Shown piece after piece: positions 10,301-21,612 of a DNA stretch of 64,000 bases. How positions within the stretch are numbered: position 1 is the stretch's first letter; the number at the start of each line of letters is the position of its first letter. The position numbers were made by a program, and so were the translations under genes. This DNA is from Eutreptiella sp. 'Long Island Sound 2002' (lineage: Eukaryota > Euglenozoa > Euglenophyceae > Eutreptiales > Eutreptiaceae): the NCBI GenBank assembly GCA_964036045.1, contig OZ038385.1, positions 26,868,853-26,932,852 of the forward strand. The letters are read 5' to 3'. Under the pieces are notes generated by a model, which did no database searches, had not been told where the DNA came from, and saw only the letters and a program-made list of their open reading frames with translations.

Positions 10301-11229
10301 GAATCATGGCGGTGGAGGATACCCATGCGGGTATCATGGAGTCCTTCAGGAGGAACCTGGGCGAGCCCAACCGGATGTTGGGACTGAAGAACGCCGTGTA
10401 CGTGGAGGTATTTGGAGACACCATGGGGCAAAGGTTGCTGCGCCTCAACAACGCGGAGTGGAGGCGTGGAGAGTCACTGAAGATGCAGGTCATCTTCGCC
10501 CGCATGAGCCTGGACGAGATCGTGAAGTACATCACCGTGGAGTTGAAGCTCTATGCGAAGAACGAGGCCCACGTGCAGGATCCACATGGTCATGGACAAC
10601 GAGGCCACCGAGAAGACCGCCATCATCGGGAGATCCAGGAGGACACGGCCAACTCCGCGGAGGATGGTAGTGGAAGTGGCCAAGACCACTGGACCGGGTC
10701 CCGGGAGGATCACGAGGAGGCCCATTTCTTCGCGTTTGTGGCGCACAACGTGAGGGACCATGGGCAGGATCGGTCCAGATGGAACCGGGTGGGACCCAAG
10801 AAGGGCAAAGAGCCAAGGAGGATCGGGAACCCACCGCTCTCGCTCCGGGAGTACAGGTCTCAGCAAGACGGGTGCTGGGTCTGTTATGGCAAGGGAAACA
10901 ACCATGCACATGACCACCGTCAGTGCAAGGTGTATGAGGCGGAAAAGAAGGCCTACTTCGCCGCCCACCCCGCGAAGAAGCCCAAGGAGCAGCGGATTGC
11001 CAATTCGAAGGCGAAGGGCGGAGACGGGGGAAAAGGCCAAGGCAAAGGCCAAGGGAAAGGCGGAGGAAGAGGCTATGGTGGTGGACCTGGCCAAGACCGA
11101 CGAGTGAGGTCGATCGAGGAGGTTGCTGAGGACATGTTGAAGATGATGGAGGAACTCAAAGCCCAGCAATGTGGTGGACAAAGTCCTGGCGGATCGCAGC
11201 CGGAAGGGGCTGCGGGAAGTCAAGTCTAG
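10255..11229 (+). pseudogene. gag: Gag C-terminal part with variant zinc knuckle
   Basis: This is the -1 frame continuation of Gag. It starts in a basic run (KKKRAKKR at about 10267-10290) and continues with capsid-like sequence such as YVEVFGDTMGQRLLRL. Near 10880 it has a zinc-knuckle-like motif, CWVC-x6-H-x6-C, with longer spacing than the usual CX2CX4HX4C. A glycine/lysine-rich tail follows (GKGQGKGQGKGGGRG). A TAG at 11227-11229 ends this segment, but the same frame continues open into the protease. Part of 10560-10760 reads more like protein in another frame, so a further compensated frameshift pair is possible. Confidence 0.65.
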
Positions 11230-11997
11230 AGGAGCCCCCACGGGAGTGGAACCTCGGAGGTCTCTCCTCCGAAAATCAGTGGAATCCCTCGGGGATCCGA
11301 GGCACATCGGGTGCCGAAGAAGGCTCTGGAAGAGCCAAAACCACTGAGTTTCGCCACTCCCAACCCCTGGAGCGCCCTGCCAACGGAAGTACATGTGGGT
11401 ACGGGACATGGCAAGAAGGAAGGAGCTACCACGGAGAGCCCCGTGGACGGGCAGGACCAGCCCAAGATCTACACCATCCGTGACCATACCCTTGAAGTCC
11501 TGATGCACCCGGACTTGCTAGAGTTGCATGCCGTGAGAGTCGTCCATACACCTCATGGTGACGAGCGGCAGTTGCACTTGAAAGTGCGAGTACGGTGCGG
11601 ACGAGAGGAGAAGGTGGTGAATTTGTTGGTGGATACGGGTGCCCAGGTGAGCCTGGTCCGGAGAGGGTTGTTCAAGGAGGAACTCCTGCAGCCCAGCCGG
11701 AGACCCGTCCGCCTGAAGGTCGCCAACGGAGAGATTATGGTTGGCGGCACCCATGAGGCAACCATCAGTATGGAATTCTGGGAGCATGAGCGCTTGAACC
11801 GCCCAGATTTGGCGAAGAGAAGCACCCTATCCGGGAACTTCTACGTGGCCGACATTACCGATTGGGATATGATCATGGGGTACGACTTCATGGTGAGTAA
11901 CTCCATTGGAGCCCTTCCCCATCGTGCTACGCTAGTCCGGGAGGATGATGAGCGCCTCACATGGCTTTCCACGGACTATGCATGCGGATCATCCTAA
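11230..11997 (+). pseudogene. pro: Retropepsin (protease), chromovirus 1
   Basis: This aspartic protease cleaves the Gag-Pol polyprotein. The active-site motif LLVDTGAQVSL lies near 11630 and the second conserved motif WDMIMGYDFM near 11860, the usual spacing for retropepsins. The segment is in the same frame as the Gag C-terminal part upstream (separated by TAG) and the RT part downstream (separated by TAA at 11995-11997). In an intact relative these would form one polyprotein. The stops make this copy non-functional unless both are read through. Confidence 0.85.
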
Positions 11998-12560
11998 TGC
12001 AATGCCGAGGAAGAGGATCGGATTGTCCGAGCGGTGCAAACTGTGGGTGCCAAGTCCAGAGATGACCGTGGAGTCCAGCTCGCGGAGTATGGGATGGCAC
12101 CGCAGGTGTATGCAAGGATGATACAGACGCTGGGAGCCAACATGCCCGAGACGGATGTCTTTGCTTCCCGGGATGCCCGACTTCTGAGGAGGTGTAGGCG
12201 GCACTGGCATCGAGGAGGCTCAGCCTGGCACGGGCATTGGGGTTTGAAGGAGTGGGGACCCATGTATTGGCATGGCTCCCTGGAAGACACCAGACGTACG
12301 GTGGCGAAGATCGTCGCGGATAGGGCGAGAGGGGTCCTGGTCATTACCGGCATAGGATCCAGCCCATGTCCGCTGGAGGGTCTCAAGTCGACGCTGGACT
12401 CCATCACCCTGAACGAGATGTCATTTGGGCCAGAGGAGAGGTTATTCATCGACGCCAATGGCCTACCAATGCCCTCCCCGGGTCAAGCATGGGGTACCAA
12501 GGCTTTCCTGGTTGATGGGGCGCAAGCCCAGCCCACGGGTGATGAGGCATTCGTCCGTAG
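11998..12560 (+). pseudogene. DIRS-like methyltransferase-like domain before RT, element 1
   Basis: This segment sits between protease and RT in the same frame. It contains ETDVFASRDARLLRRC at about 12145-12192. About 30 residues later comes a WHGS segment (12271), then an RGVLVITG strand-like segment (about 12328). The order matches the VDLFAS...C...W...LLLVAPxW region that DIRS-group retrotransposons carry after their RNase H and that has been compared with phage Dam-type methyltransferases. The equivalent region in chromovirus 2 has ELFAS followed by RMVLCSPDW. Family assignment rests on motif order only. No DPPY-type catalytic motif is visible, so enzymatic activity is not implied. Confidence 0.5.
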
Positions 12561-13632
12561 GGTTAAGGCGGTGCCCATGCGGGTCATGTTTGAGCCCAAG
12601 CCGGGGGCGGACCAGCCATTGGATGGCATTGACGTCCTGTCCCATGCTGAGATCGACCATGTCGTCAACTACATGCGGATGGGGATGCATGACCGAGTGG
12701 CAGCCAAGAAGGAGCGAGCCGCGGTCACTTCTCCACATTGGTGGGATGACAAGATGTTGGTCACCGACAAGTACGAGAAGGATGAGTTCGTGGCGGGGGT
12801 CGTGGATCACATCGCGGACCAATACGATGGTCCGGTTGGGTCGGACCCACCAACGTGGGGTTTTCCAACAGTGGGAACCGGTAGCGACAAGAACCAGCCC
12901 GAGGCCGCAAATTTTCGAAGATTATTGGTGGGAATCGCGACCCACGACGATGAAGACGGCATATCGGACGAGGAGAAGTCGGACTCGGACCCAGAAGAGG
13001 CCTATACCGCGGTGCGGTTGGTTGTATCGATACGGAAGCAAGCGGCTGAGGAGGCCCAGGAGAACCCGAAGGTCGCCGAGCTGAAGGAGAGGCTGATTGC
13101 GGCCTACCCGCGGCTATTCAGTGGCGTCGCCAACAAGAACCCTCCAGATCGTGGGAGGTTTGGCACAGCAAGGATCAAGCTGAAGCCGAACCCGAAGATC
13201 TATCGTCAGCGGGAGTACCAACTTCAGGGCGATCGGGCAGAGGCCACGAAGAAGCTATTGGCCGAGTTCATTGAGCGGGGCTCGATCGAACCCTCCGTTA
13301 GTGAGTGGGCCAGCCGAGCCTTCATTGTGCCCAAGAAGGAGAAGGGCGAGTGGAGGTTGGTGGTGGACTACAGGGGGTTGAACGAGCAGACCGATCACGA
13401 CTCGTACTCGTTGCCGCTGATCGACACCATCCTCCAGAGGCAGCAGAAAAAGAGGATCTTCACGGTGTTAGACCTGAAACATGGCTATCACCAGATGCCG
13501 CTACACCCGGACTCCAGGCCCTGCACGGCAATGTCGACGCCGCTGGGGCCCATGCAGTGGAAAGTGGTGCCAATGGGCGCCAAGAACGGCAATGCCGCTT
13601 TCCAGCGCATCATGGAGGAGTCCAGTCCGGGA
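12561..13632 (+). pseudogene. pol: Reverse transcriptase N-terminal part, chromovirus 1
   Basis: The fingers and first palm motifs of a Ty3/gypsy reverse transcriptase are present: WRLVVDYRGLNEQ (about 13350), FTVLDLKHGYHQM (about 13460; first catalytic Asp in LDL), and KVVPMGAKNGNAAFQRIMEE (about 13560). The frame then runs into nonsense. The catalytic FVDD box lies in the +1 frame, so a 1-nt change lies between 13614 and 13632. An acidic linker (about 12900-13010) separates this from the inserted domain upstream. With the frame change the RT cannot be made intact from this copy. Confidence 0.85.
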
Positions 13633-16123
13633 CTGCGCCGACTCGTTCGTGGACGACATCATCATCGGGTCCGGCACGGAGGACATGACTGAGGACGAGC
13701 TGATCGATGCGCATGAGAAGGATCTGCGCCGAGTGCTCACTGAGTTGGACAAGCACAACATGGTGTGCAAGCCCACTAAAGCCTCACTCTTCGTGAGGGA
13801 AGTGGAGTTCGCGGGTCATGTGGTGGGTCACGGGCAACGCCGTCCCATGCCTGGGAAGCTGGCGTCCCTGCATCACTGGGAGAAGCCCCAGACCATCAGC
13901 GAACTCCGCTCATTCATGGGGTTCTGCAATCACTACTCTGGCTATGTACGGATGTATGCAGAGCTATCGGGCCCGCTGCACAAGATGCTGCGGGTGGGCA
14001 AGTTCGATGGCCGGAAGGGGAGCAAGAAGAGGCTTGCCTGGACCCCTGAGGCTGAGGATGCGTTCAACCGCCTGAAGGAGCGACTCCTGGGGCAGTTGGG
14101 GCTGTTCTTGGTGGACCCGGACAAGGGATTCGTGCTACGGACAGACGCCTCGGACTATGCCGTGGGGGCAGTCCTCGAGCAAGTCAAGGACGACGGGACT
14201 CATGTTCCCGTGGCGTTTTGGAGCAGGATCATGGCCGAGGGCCAACGCCGAACATGGACCGCGAGGGAGAAGGAGACATATGCCATTGTATGTGCGCTCA
14301 GGAAGTGGTCTGGCCACATCGGATTGCAGCCGGTGGTGGTTTGCACGGACGACCAGTCCCTACAGAGCTGGCACAAGGAGCATGTCGACACCCCCTCAGG
14401 ACCAGCAGCTAGGAGGGCCCGATGGCACGAGACGTTCGCCAAGTTCGACCTCAGCGTCATATACATCCCGGGGAAGGACAACACTGTGGCAGATTGCCTC
14501 AGTCGCTGGGCCTACCCCGCGGGCAAGGCGTGGATGGACATATCCAGCCATGGGGACGCCGAGGAGACCGAGGAGGCCAAGCGCATTATCGATATGGAGA
14601 AGGTCATGGAGCAAGAGGGGGTCAAGTGCTTTGTGGTGATGGCGAACCGCTCAGACCTGGCCAAGTTCCGGGGTGCCCGTGTCCAAGCTATTCGAGAGGA
14701 AACCCTCGAGCAATGGATGGTTGCCCCCGTTGAGCTAGTCAAGTCGGTGCTGACGGAGGACTGGTCCGAAGACTATGCGGGCTCCGAGCATTGGAGCAGG
14801 TATTGGAACGCCGTGAGCGCTCCGTCGGACGACGAATGGCCCGAGGGCTTAACCGAGGATGGGGACAAGTTGTTCCTCAAGGACAAGCTGCTGGTGCCCA
14901 AGAACCGAGTGGAGGAGCTCATTGACCATCGGCACAACGCCCAGCTCATGCACCCTGGCCGAGACAAGATGCAGCAGGACCTGGAGTGGCGTTTCAAGTT
15001 CCCTCCGGGGTACTACGCCATCCCGGATAGGTACTGCAGTGACTGTGCCGTGTGTCGGGCCACGAAGAGCCCCAACCACTCCACAGCGGGCAACCCGGTG
15101 TATACGGCTATACCGGAGGCCCCTATGCGGTCCGTTGCCATGGATGTGTTCGCCATGCCTGAGGTCACCGTGGAGGGAGAGACCTATGACTGTGTCATCC
15201 TGGCCGTGGATAGGCACAGTGGGTACATCGTGGCGGTCCCTGGCAGGAAGTCCAAGAAGAAAGACAAGAAGGACAAGCATGGAGTGGGGCTGCAGGCCAG
15301 GACCGTCGCCAACGTGATGATCAGGCACTGGCTGACGATCTTCGACGTCCCGGCTGTCATCTGCAGCGATCGGGGCAGTCAGCTTGTGGGGACGTGGTTC
15401 AAGACGATGTGTAAGCATATGGGCATTCGGCATGCCAAGACCGCGGCATACCACAGCCTGTCGAATGGTCGGGCTGAGGTGGCCGGGCGGCAGATGTTCG
15501 AGAAGTTCCGCCAGTTGCACATTGATGAACCGGGCTGGAATTGGTACTATTTGCTTTGGAGGGTCCTCCAGGCGTATCATGACCTGCCTGGGCCCACTGG
15601 ACTGTCGCCCCACCGCATCCTATTCCTACGGGATCGAGTGTCACGCACTCTCCCGTGGCTGAATCATGGCAAGGTTGCCCGGGATGCGAGTGCCATGATG
15701 GCTGAGGCGGACGACACGGCGGCCAAAGTGTGTAAGGCACTTCAGGACGAGCATGACAAGAGGGCCAAGTACTTCAAGCAGGGCAAAGTCCAGAAGTATG
15801 CCCTCAAGGACACCGTGTGGGTGGAGCGGCACCACAAGGACGTTCTGTCCAGGCATCGGCAGGCGTCTTGGTATGTGCCAGGGGTCATCGTTCGGAAGGT
15901 CGGGCAGGATGTGTATGCGGTCCGTGTGGGAGATAACAAGATCCTGGACAGTGACCATACCCAGCTTCGTCACCGAGCACCAGACCCTAGCGGACGTCCC
16001 GTCACCTTCGAGTTCACGGCCGGCGATGTGGACTCGGACGACGAGGGTGAGGACGACGACTTCACCGCCGAGAGGATCCTGGCGGACAAGCCGGACCAGG
16101 GGACGCCCGGGGGGAGGCTTTAG
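13633..16123 (+). pseudogene. pol: RT C-terminal part, RNase H and integrase, chromovirus 1
   Basis: The RT catalytic box is DSFVDDIIIGSG (about 13640). The RT connection follows, with the gypsy motif ELRSFMGFCNHYSGYV (about 13900). RNase H motifs are LRTDASDYAVGAVL (about 14135), REKETYAI, a CTDDQSL aspartate and NTVADCLSR. Integrase has an HHCC zinc module (H-x3-type histidines at about 14930, CSDC-AVC at about 15035). Its DDE core is AMDVF (about 15139), CSDRGSQ (about 15362) and NGRAEVAGR (about 15463). The C-terminus enters an acidic linker and the first half of a chromodomain (FTAERILADK). TAG at 16121-16123 interrupts the chromodomain. Confidence 0.9.
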
Positions 16124-16288
16124 AAAGTCCGTTGGAAGGGATTCGCCGCATCCAGGGATTCGTGGGAGCCTCCGAGCAGCTTTGTGCCGAGGTACACCAC
16201 GGTCTGGATGGATTATCTGAAGAAAAAGAACATTCCTTTGGATGTCAAGGACGTGTTGGTCCATTTGGTAGCTGCAGTAGCACCGTAA
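16124..16288 (+). pseudogene. Second half of chromodomain, beyond a premature TAG
   Basis: Directly after the TAG the same frame reads KVRWKGFAASRDSWEP, the diagnostic chromodomain core (VxWKGF...WEP). It then reads VWMDYLKKKNI, matching the terminal helix, and ends at TAA 16286-16288. The residue replaced by the stop aligns with the aromatic position of the usual YxVKWKGY pattern, so a TAC or TAT to TAG change is likely. Chromodomains of chromovirus integrases are thought to direct insertion to modified histones. Confidence 0.8.
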
Positions 16289-16913
16289 TGGATCCTCATT
16301 GGCATTTTTGTTTGTTTCTGTGATTGGGAGACGGGTGAGGGCGTTCATCCGGGGATTTTTGGGGCTTGATTGGCCATATACCCCCTTCACTCGATCTCCA
16401 CATATATATTTCATTGTGGTATACTTATTTAGGTCGACCGACGACGTTTCTCTATCTTTCATCCCCTTGATCCATGTTGTAGATCAAGAGGAGACCGGAT
16501 ATGCCGTAGGGCACCGATTATGAGTGTCCTCAACCCTCCCTTGGGGCATGGGGGACGCCTACGACGTGTGTGGGGCCTCCATGTGTCCTTGGGACATGGG
16601 GGGGGGGGGTGTGGAGCCCATTGGGGTCCTCCCGTCCTCTCTTCAATGACTTCCGAGCGGGTACAACGCTCTGAGAAGGGGGGTGCAGCCGGTTCGGACC
16701 CCCGTGGCCATCTTGGGGTCACTTGGGGTGTGTTTCTATGTGCCGGCAAGCCGCCATTGGCTGATATCATACTCTCCCATCCACCTGACCTAACCCGATG
16801 TGATAGTGTGATAGGATTGGCCATTCCGGCTATGAGCGGCCATATTCAGTACCGAGGCGCCGCCAGCTGAGAATTATATATCAGAATATCAGGAATCAAC
16901 AGGGTTTTTTTAT
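16289..16913 (+). other. 3' untranslated region of chromovirus 1
   Basis: Non-coding sequence between pol and the 3' LTR. It contains a long G-run near 16597-16610. No clear polypurine tract precedes the LTR; the bases before it are ATCAACAGGG and a T7 run. The true LTR start could therefore lie a few bases either side of 16905-16919. Confidence 0.6.
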
Positions 16914-19077
16914 CATAATGTTTCCGTAATTTTCAAGCCTTTCGTTCTGATTGTCAATGTATCGGCGACTGTCAGTTGGCTCGCGATTTTGCGGTAACCG
17001 ATTGGTTAACTGTTATTTACAGATATTTTGGCGGAAACCCCGCTGAAGGGTCAGATTTCATCAGTAATGGGTACGTTGCTTCCGCAATTTTCTAAATATG
17101 CACTCGAAATTTTAATCTGAATTTTTCGCGATGTCGAAATCGGATTTTCGACTTCGACATCGCCGCACTTGATTTGGTCTTCTTCGAGTGGTCATACTCT
17201 TTTCCCTGTGCTCGAATCAGGTTTCCCTTATATCTGCCACCCATTTGACTTGGAGATATAAGAGAAACAAAAGTGATTCGTGGGACCACTTCGAAGGGCC
17301 ATATCTACGCGTGAGTGTGAGGAAAGAGAATAAAGAAGGTTGCGTTGCAATCGCCTGAGTCTCAACTTATTTTTGGTAGGGTCCAACACCTTAGGTCGTC
17401 ATACACATTCGTTGTATCATAGGATCATGGTCAACATGGTAGAAACTTGTTTATAACTTGTTGACCATGGGTCCGGACTTGATATTATGACTTTCGAGTG
17501 TAGCGCATGAGTCTTGCGGTTGCATAGCATCTTTTCTTAGGTTCCCACGTCCATTTAACCCATAGTTATGACCATGGAGGGGCATGGCATACCATGGTGG
17601 GAGCCAATTTTAAGGGCTATGTGTGATATTGGTAGTATATGTCTTGATATGCTCACGCCCATGTTATATATCTTCGTGTGGCCGAGGAGATGGGGAGCCA
17701 CACGTGACAAGGGCTTTGCCCATGTCCCAATTGTGGAATTCAAAGCGCTAGACTAAGTCTACCGCGTATGTATTGCTCATGGTATGTTTGGCAAGGAGAT
17801 CCATGAGTGCACTCCCATTTTCATGGGGCATGTAGATATGAGTGGGGAAGGTATCTCCATGCGCCTGATTGGGGATCCAAGTGGGGGAATTGTTCGCAAA
17901 TGGTTCCAATCATTTGTATATTGAACCATGCGCGGATAACATGGGTGAGCCTAGAGATATACTATCATGACAACTTTGTATTTGGACATATTTTCATGTT
18001 TTTGACCTCAATTTTTGGTCATTTTTGCGTTTTGTGTACTTACCTGGTCGACAAACAGCAAGAAGCCTATGGTGAGTCGAACCATGGTATGTTGTTCATA
18101 TGTTGGCATATGCTTTGGAGTTGAACACCACCATATGCCGGATCGCGTACTCCATTTGGCTTGGCGCACGAAGGATTACAAGAATTGCTCTCAAGATCAT
18201 GGGCTGACTTGGGCGGTGCGTGGCGCCCATATCCGAAGGGGTTTCGAGGGTAAAGTGGGGATGTTCATGGGCATTGACCTTTGGTCTCTATCCTCTATGA
18301 ATACTAGACTTCGATTCCATGCATACTTTGAGCCTTCGGATAAGTGGTAACTTCAATTTTGAGCATATATTTGATATATGGCCAATATGGTGTGAACTGG
18401 CAGTTTTTGGCATGTTATGAGTTCAAACTCATGGGGCATATCTCTAAGCCCATTCAACTCCAGGTCCAACCAAGTATATGTCAGGGTAAGGCATGGTCCT
18501 GAGTGCTACTCTAGGCCATGACAGGCCACCCTCCTCTTTGGGCTAGGATTTAGAGGCTTGGGAGTGAACACTTTTTGGGGGCTATGTAGTGACTTGTGAC
18601 ACATGTAACTTAGCCATGCACTTGGACCTGGTTCAAGGCATCACAGTGGTGAGTCAAGGGGAGGTCTTGAGTCCAAGGAACGGAGGGTACATGGCAGTGA
18701 TTGTGTATGTTACTATCCTTCCTCACATTTGTTCATATTGTGTTCGTGTGTCCAATTCAGGGCTTCTCTTGGTAGTTATGTAGATGCCCAACGCCCGGTT
18801 CTCCATGTGGCCATGAGACCAGCGTGTTGAAGGATCGTACGAGGTCAACGCGGGACCTTGGACGACCTTGAAGCCGCAGATTGGATTGTGGATTGGGTTA
18901 TTGCTGTATTTGTGGGATCTGGTTGCTGTTCAGGGTTGAAGGAGGATTGTATTTTCTATATTTGTGGATTTTGGACCCTGGATTTTGAGAAATGCAATCG
19001 CTGATCAGGAGCAAGTCAGCAGGGGTGACAGGCGGAAGGGACACAGCAGGGGCCGGTCCTGGTAGGGACCTTCTTTA
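16914..19077 (+). repeat. 3' LTR of chromovirus 1 (copy C)
   Basis: It is collinear with copies A and B, starts at least at CATAATG (aligned with window base 1) and ends at 19077, one base before GCGTTGAG of the flank. It includes the copy of the ATG-bearing segment (18992) seen at 8120, but that frame stops at once because the flank supplies TAG. The three LTR copies differ by scattered substitutions, so the insertion is not recent. Confidence 0.92.
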
Positions 19078-20146
19078 GCGTTGAGCCCCTGGCCCACCTC
19101 TTGTCGGGCTTGCGGGGAAGGGGGTCAGGAGGAAATAAAGGAATATGGGTCAGTGTCGGGGCCCTTCTCTCGCTCCTTGACGCGGATAGCTTTTGGGGCT
19201 GCGGGGAACATGCCCCTCGCAAAATTCTCGTAGGTTACATGTGCTGAAGTCCGCCCAGTGGTGCCGCTGTGGGCGCCCTGTGACCTGGTGCCTTGGTGTT
19301 TAACGTTCTTGGGGAAGATGAGTGTCGGCTCTGGTGGCGCATGCATCCCTGGATCCCCTGTTCTTGGAAGTAACATTCTCGAGGATTATGTGCTCTGACG
19401 CTGGGGGATCCCGCATGACGCGGCGGGCTGGGTTCGGCGTAGCATTCCCGTGTTCACCAGTGGGCCCGCAGGTCCCGCGTGTCGGGCTGCATTTCCTGGT
19501 CCACCTCGTGCCCGGCTTGTGGGAGAGGGAGGACAGGCGGAATGGTAGGTCCGTGTCGGGGTCCCCGTCCCTTTCCTTGACGCTGATGGATTGCGGGGGC
19601 GCGGGGAGCGTGGCTCTCGCCCGGGATACGTGGGAGGAATGGGTTCGGCGGGGCCATCGGGTTAGTGTTCGTGTTCCATAGCCCGGGTTGTAGGGCCGCC
19701 AAGGCTGGCCCGCATTCGTGGGTGCCCGCTGCAGAAGTCGGGTATTCCAGTGCCACTCTCGCCGGTGTGCCCGATCGACGGGCGTCGGCGGGCTGTGTTG
19801 CGCAATCGTGCGCCGTTGGTACTCGCGGGGGGCTCTCCTGGGCAAGGTCGGCCTGCCCGGGGTCGTCGCGGCTTATGGCTGCCCTCTTAGCCGCTGGTTT
19901 GACGCCGATCGTCGGGGTCTCCGGTGAGGTGAGGCGGTCCCAGGGGTGCCGCGTTGTCTGCCCATCAGCGGGTGGCCGCTGTGGGGCTCGTGCCACGTTT
20001 GCGCGGCGGTGTGTTGTCGCATATCGGCCGCAGTGCTTCTCGGGTTACTGGAGGGTCCTCCGGTCGGTGTGGTGCCCTTCCACTGCCGGTGACCGGTCGC
20101 AGTGGGCAGGGCACGCTTGTGCCGTGTTGGGCGGGGCGCGGCAGTC
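19078..20146 (-). other. Degenerate Pro/Ser/Arg-rich sequence with internal duplication
   Basis: This is the flank of chromovirus 1. On the minus strand, 19090-19215 and 19500-19625 are diverged copies about 410 bp apart. Both read as an RVKERE/SVKERD-type motif followed by PDTD and a KPxxRW motif. Frames are interrupted and no domain is recognisable. It may be the far end of the minus-strand coding material at 20-25 kb. Confidence 0.45.
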
Positions 20147-20460
20147 CTAATGGTGCCGCCTCGCGTGTTCATGGGGGCATGTTCCTGGTTTCGGCTCCTG
20201 GTGGTTTAGGGCCCTGCGGAGGGCACTGAGGATGTCGTGCACAAGGACTGCGTGTGCTGCTTGGGCTGCCGTCTCAGTGCGGATGCTGGGCAGCAGTTGC
20301 CCGCCCATCGCCAGTGCCCGGATCTGGTGGATCGCGAAAACGGGGCACAGATTTGTCGTAGCGGGGGTCTCCGTTGTCCGCTCGCCCTGGGGGATGGCCT
20401 GCAACTGGCGGTACTGCCGGATGGCCCCACCCCCCTGCCCCATAACCAACCCCCAGACCC
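20147..20460 (-). pseudogene. Unrecognised minus-strand coding remnant
   Basis: The minus frame reads like a genuine soluble protein (IRQYRQLQAIPQGERTTETP, then HQIRALAMGGQLLPSIRTET, ending in HEHARRHH and a stop). It has no hits to families I know. It faces the plus-strand Ulp1-like remnant that starts next to it, which suggests an inversion breakpoint near 20460. Confidence 0.35.
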
Positions 20461-20529
20461 CCTGACGGCCGTCCTGTTGGGGGAAGCCGGCAGCTGGCAC
20501 CCGGGGCATGCCCTCTACTGCCTCTGGCG

Positions 20530-21465
20530 GTGCGCTCAGCGCCACTGACCTCACACCAGGGACTGGACGGCGACGTGGAGGTTCCACCTGGACGGCCGGC
20601 AGAAATGACAGAGGCCTCTGGCCCTGAGAAGCCCAGTGGCTCCCCGCCCACCGCCACGTCCTGTCAGATGTCCCCGCAACAGGAGCCCTCCACGGGGTAC
20701 GTACCTGAGGGACACCTTGACACCACCCCAGGGCACCCCTCCCCGGCTGGCACCACACCAGACCAGGACCGGCAGACCATGCCCCCCCGCACCGGCCAGA
20801 CCACCACAACGGAGGAACACGGACCTCTTTGACGAGGCGGGACTGAGGGCAGTCTAGGACATCCACACCAACACACCCTCGTGCGGGCTGGTGGCAGCCA
20901 TCCGGGAACACCTCCAGGACGTCAACCCTGACAGGCTCTTCGCCGTGGTCCCCCTGCCGCACGCCGCATCTACAGACATCTCCGTGCGGCAGCTCCAGGC
21001 ACTCGTCACCCCGGGGTTGTAGATCGCGGACGACCTTGTCGACGCGTGGATCTGGTGGTTCAACGTCAACCAGCCGGACCAGGGAGGCGTATGGGTCCCG
21101 CACCTGGGCTGGGCACACACGCTCATAGCGCCACCGACAGACCCCAGGCCCGCGCCAAGCACCGGGGGCCGGGAACGAGCTGCCCCACAACCAAGGGCCA
21201 ACTTCCTCCACATCCCGCCGTACAAAGGCCTGGCGGAATGGGAAAGCAGGACAGCCCCCGACAGGGGGCGCAACCTCAGCGAACTGGTGGAGCGATACCC
21301 ACCAGGGGCGGAGACGGCGCGCGCAGGACCCCCACGACGCGAAGATGACCCCAGCACCATCACCATGATTATGTTGGAAAGTGGCCACTACTGCCAGGTG
21401 CGGATCACCCCGCACCCACAGGAGTGCCACTGGAACCTAGAAGCCGTCGACTCCATTCGTCCGCC
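20530..21465 (+). pseudogene. Ulp1-like (C48) cysteine peptidase remnant
   Basis: Ulp1/SENP-type peptidases cleave SUMO or related modifiers, and relatives occur in several transposon families. The first part (20530-20830) is a Pro/Thr/Ser-rich lead-in. A frame change then gives a frame (20858-21460) with TAGs at 20855 and 21020. It contains VRQLQALVTPGL then IADDLVDAWIWWFN, matching the substrate-binding start of C48 domains (DLxxLxxGxWLNDxxI). This is followed by FLHIPPYKG and SGHYCQVRI...W-x-LEAVDS, which match the His and Asp parts of the catalytic site. The catalytic Cys region after the Asp is missing: homology-like sequence ends near 21465. Assignment is by motif order only. Confidence 0.5.
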
Positions 21466-21612
21466 CCCGGGTCGCCAGTGCTGTGTCCCCGTTGGTGTGG
21501 TGCGCCCTCCGCGCCCCGGCGGTTTGGCTGCGTCGCATCCGGGGTGGGGAGCCCCGTGGCGCATGGGCCCAGTTGGTCGGGTGGCCGGTGCCCGTGTCCG
21601 GGGCCGGTGCCG

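Larger units (their letters stand above)
6065..19077 (+). mobile_element. Ty3/gypsy chromovirus 1 (degenerate, 13 kb)
   Basis: This is a full-length but inactivated LTR retrotransposon: 5' LTR 6065-8205, PBS 8206-8217, gag, protease, a DIRS-like inserted domain, RT, RNase H, integrase, chromodomain, untranslated 3' region, and 3' LTR 16914-19077. The order PR-RT-RH-IN and the C-terminal chromodomain place it in the chromovirus branch of Ty3/gypsy. Coding is broken by a -1 frame change near 10255-10300, a +1 change near 13614-13632, and stops TAG 11227, TAA 11995 and TAG 16121. The 5' LTR lacks at least the first 23 bp seen in copies A and C. Host-site duplications cannot be defined because the left boundary is rearranged. 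Confidence 0.93.

Noticed and set aside
11227-16288. Reassigned TAA/TAG codons (alternative genetic code)
   Set aside because: Chromovirus 2 has a 1600-codon pol free of TAA, TAG and TGA, as expected for the standard code.
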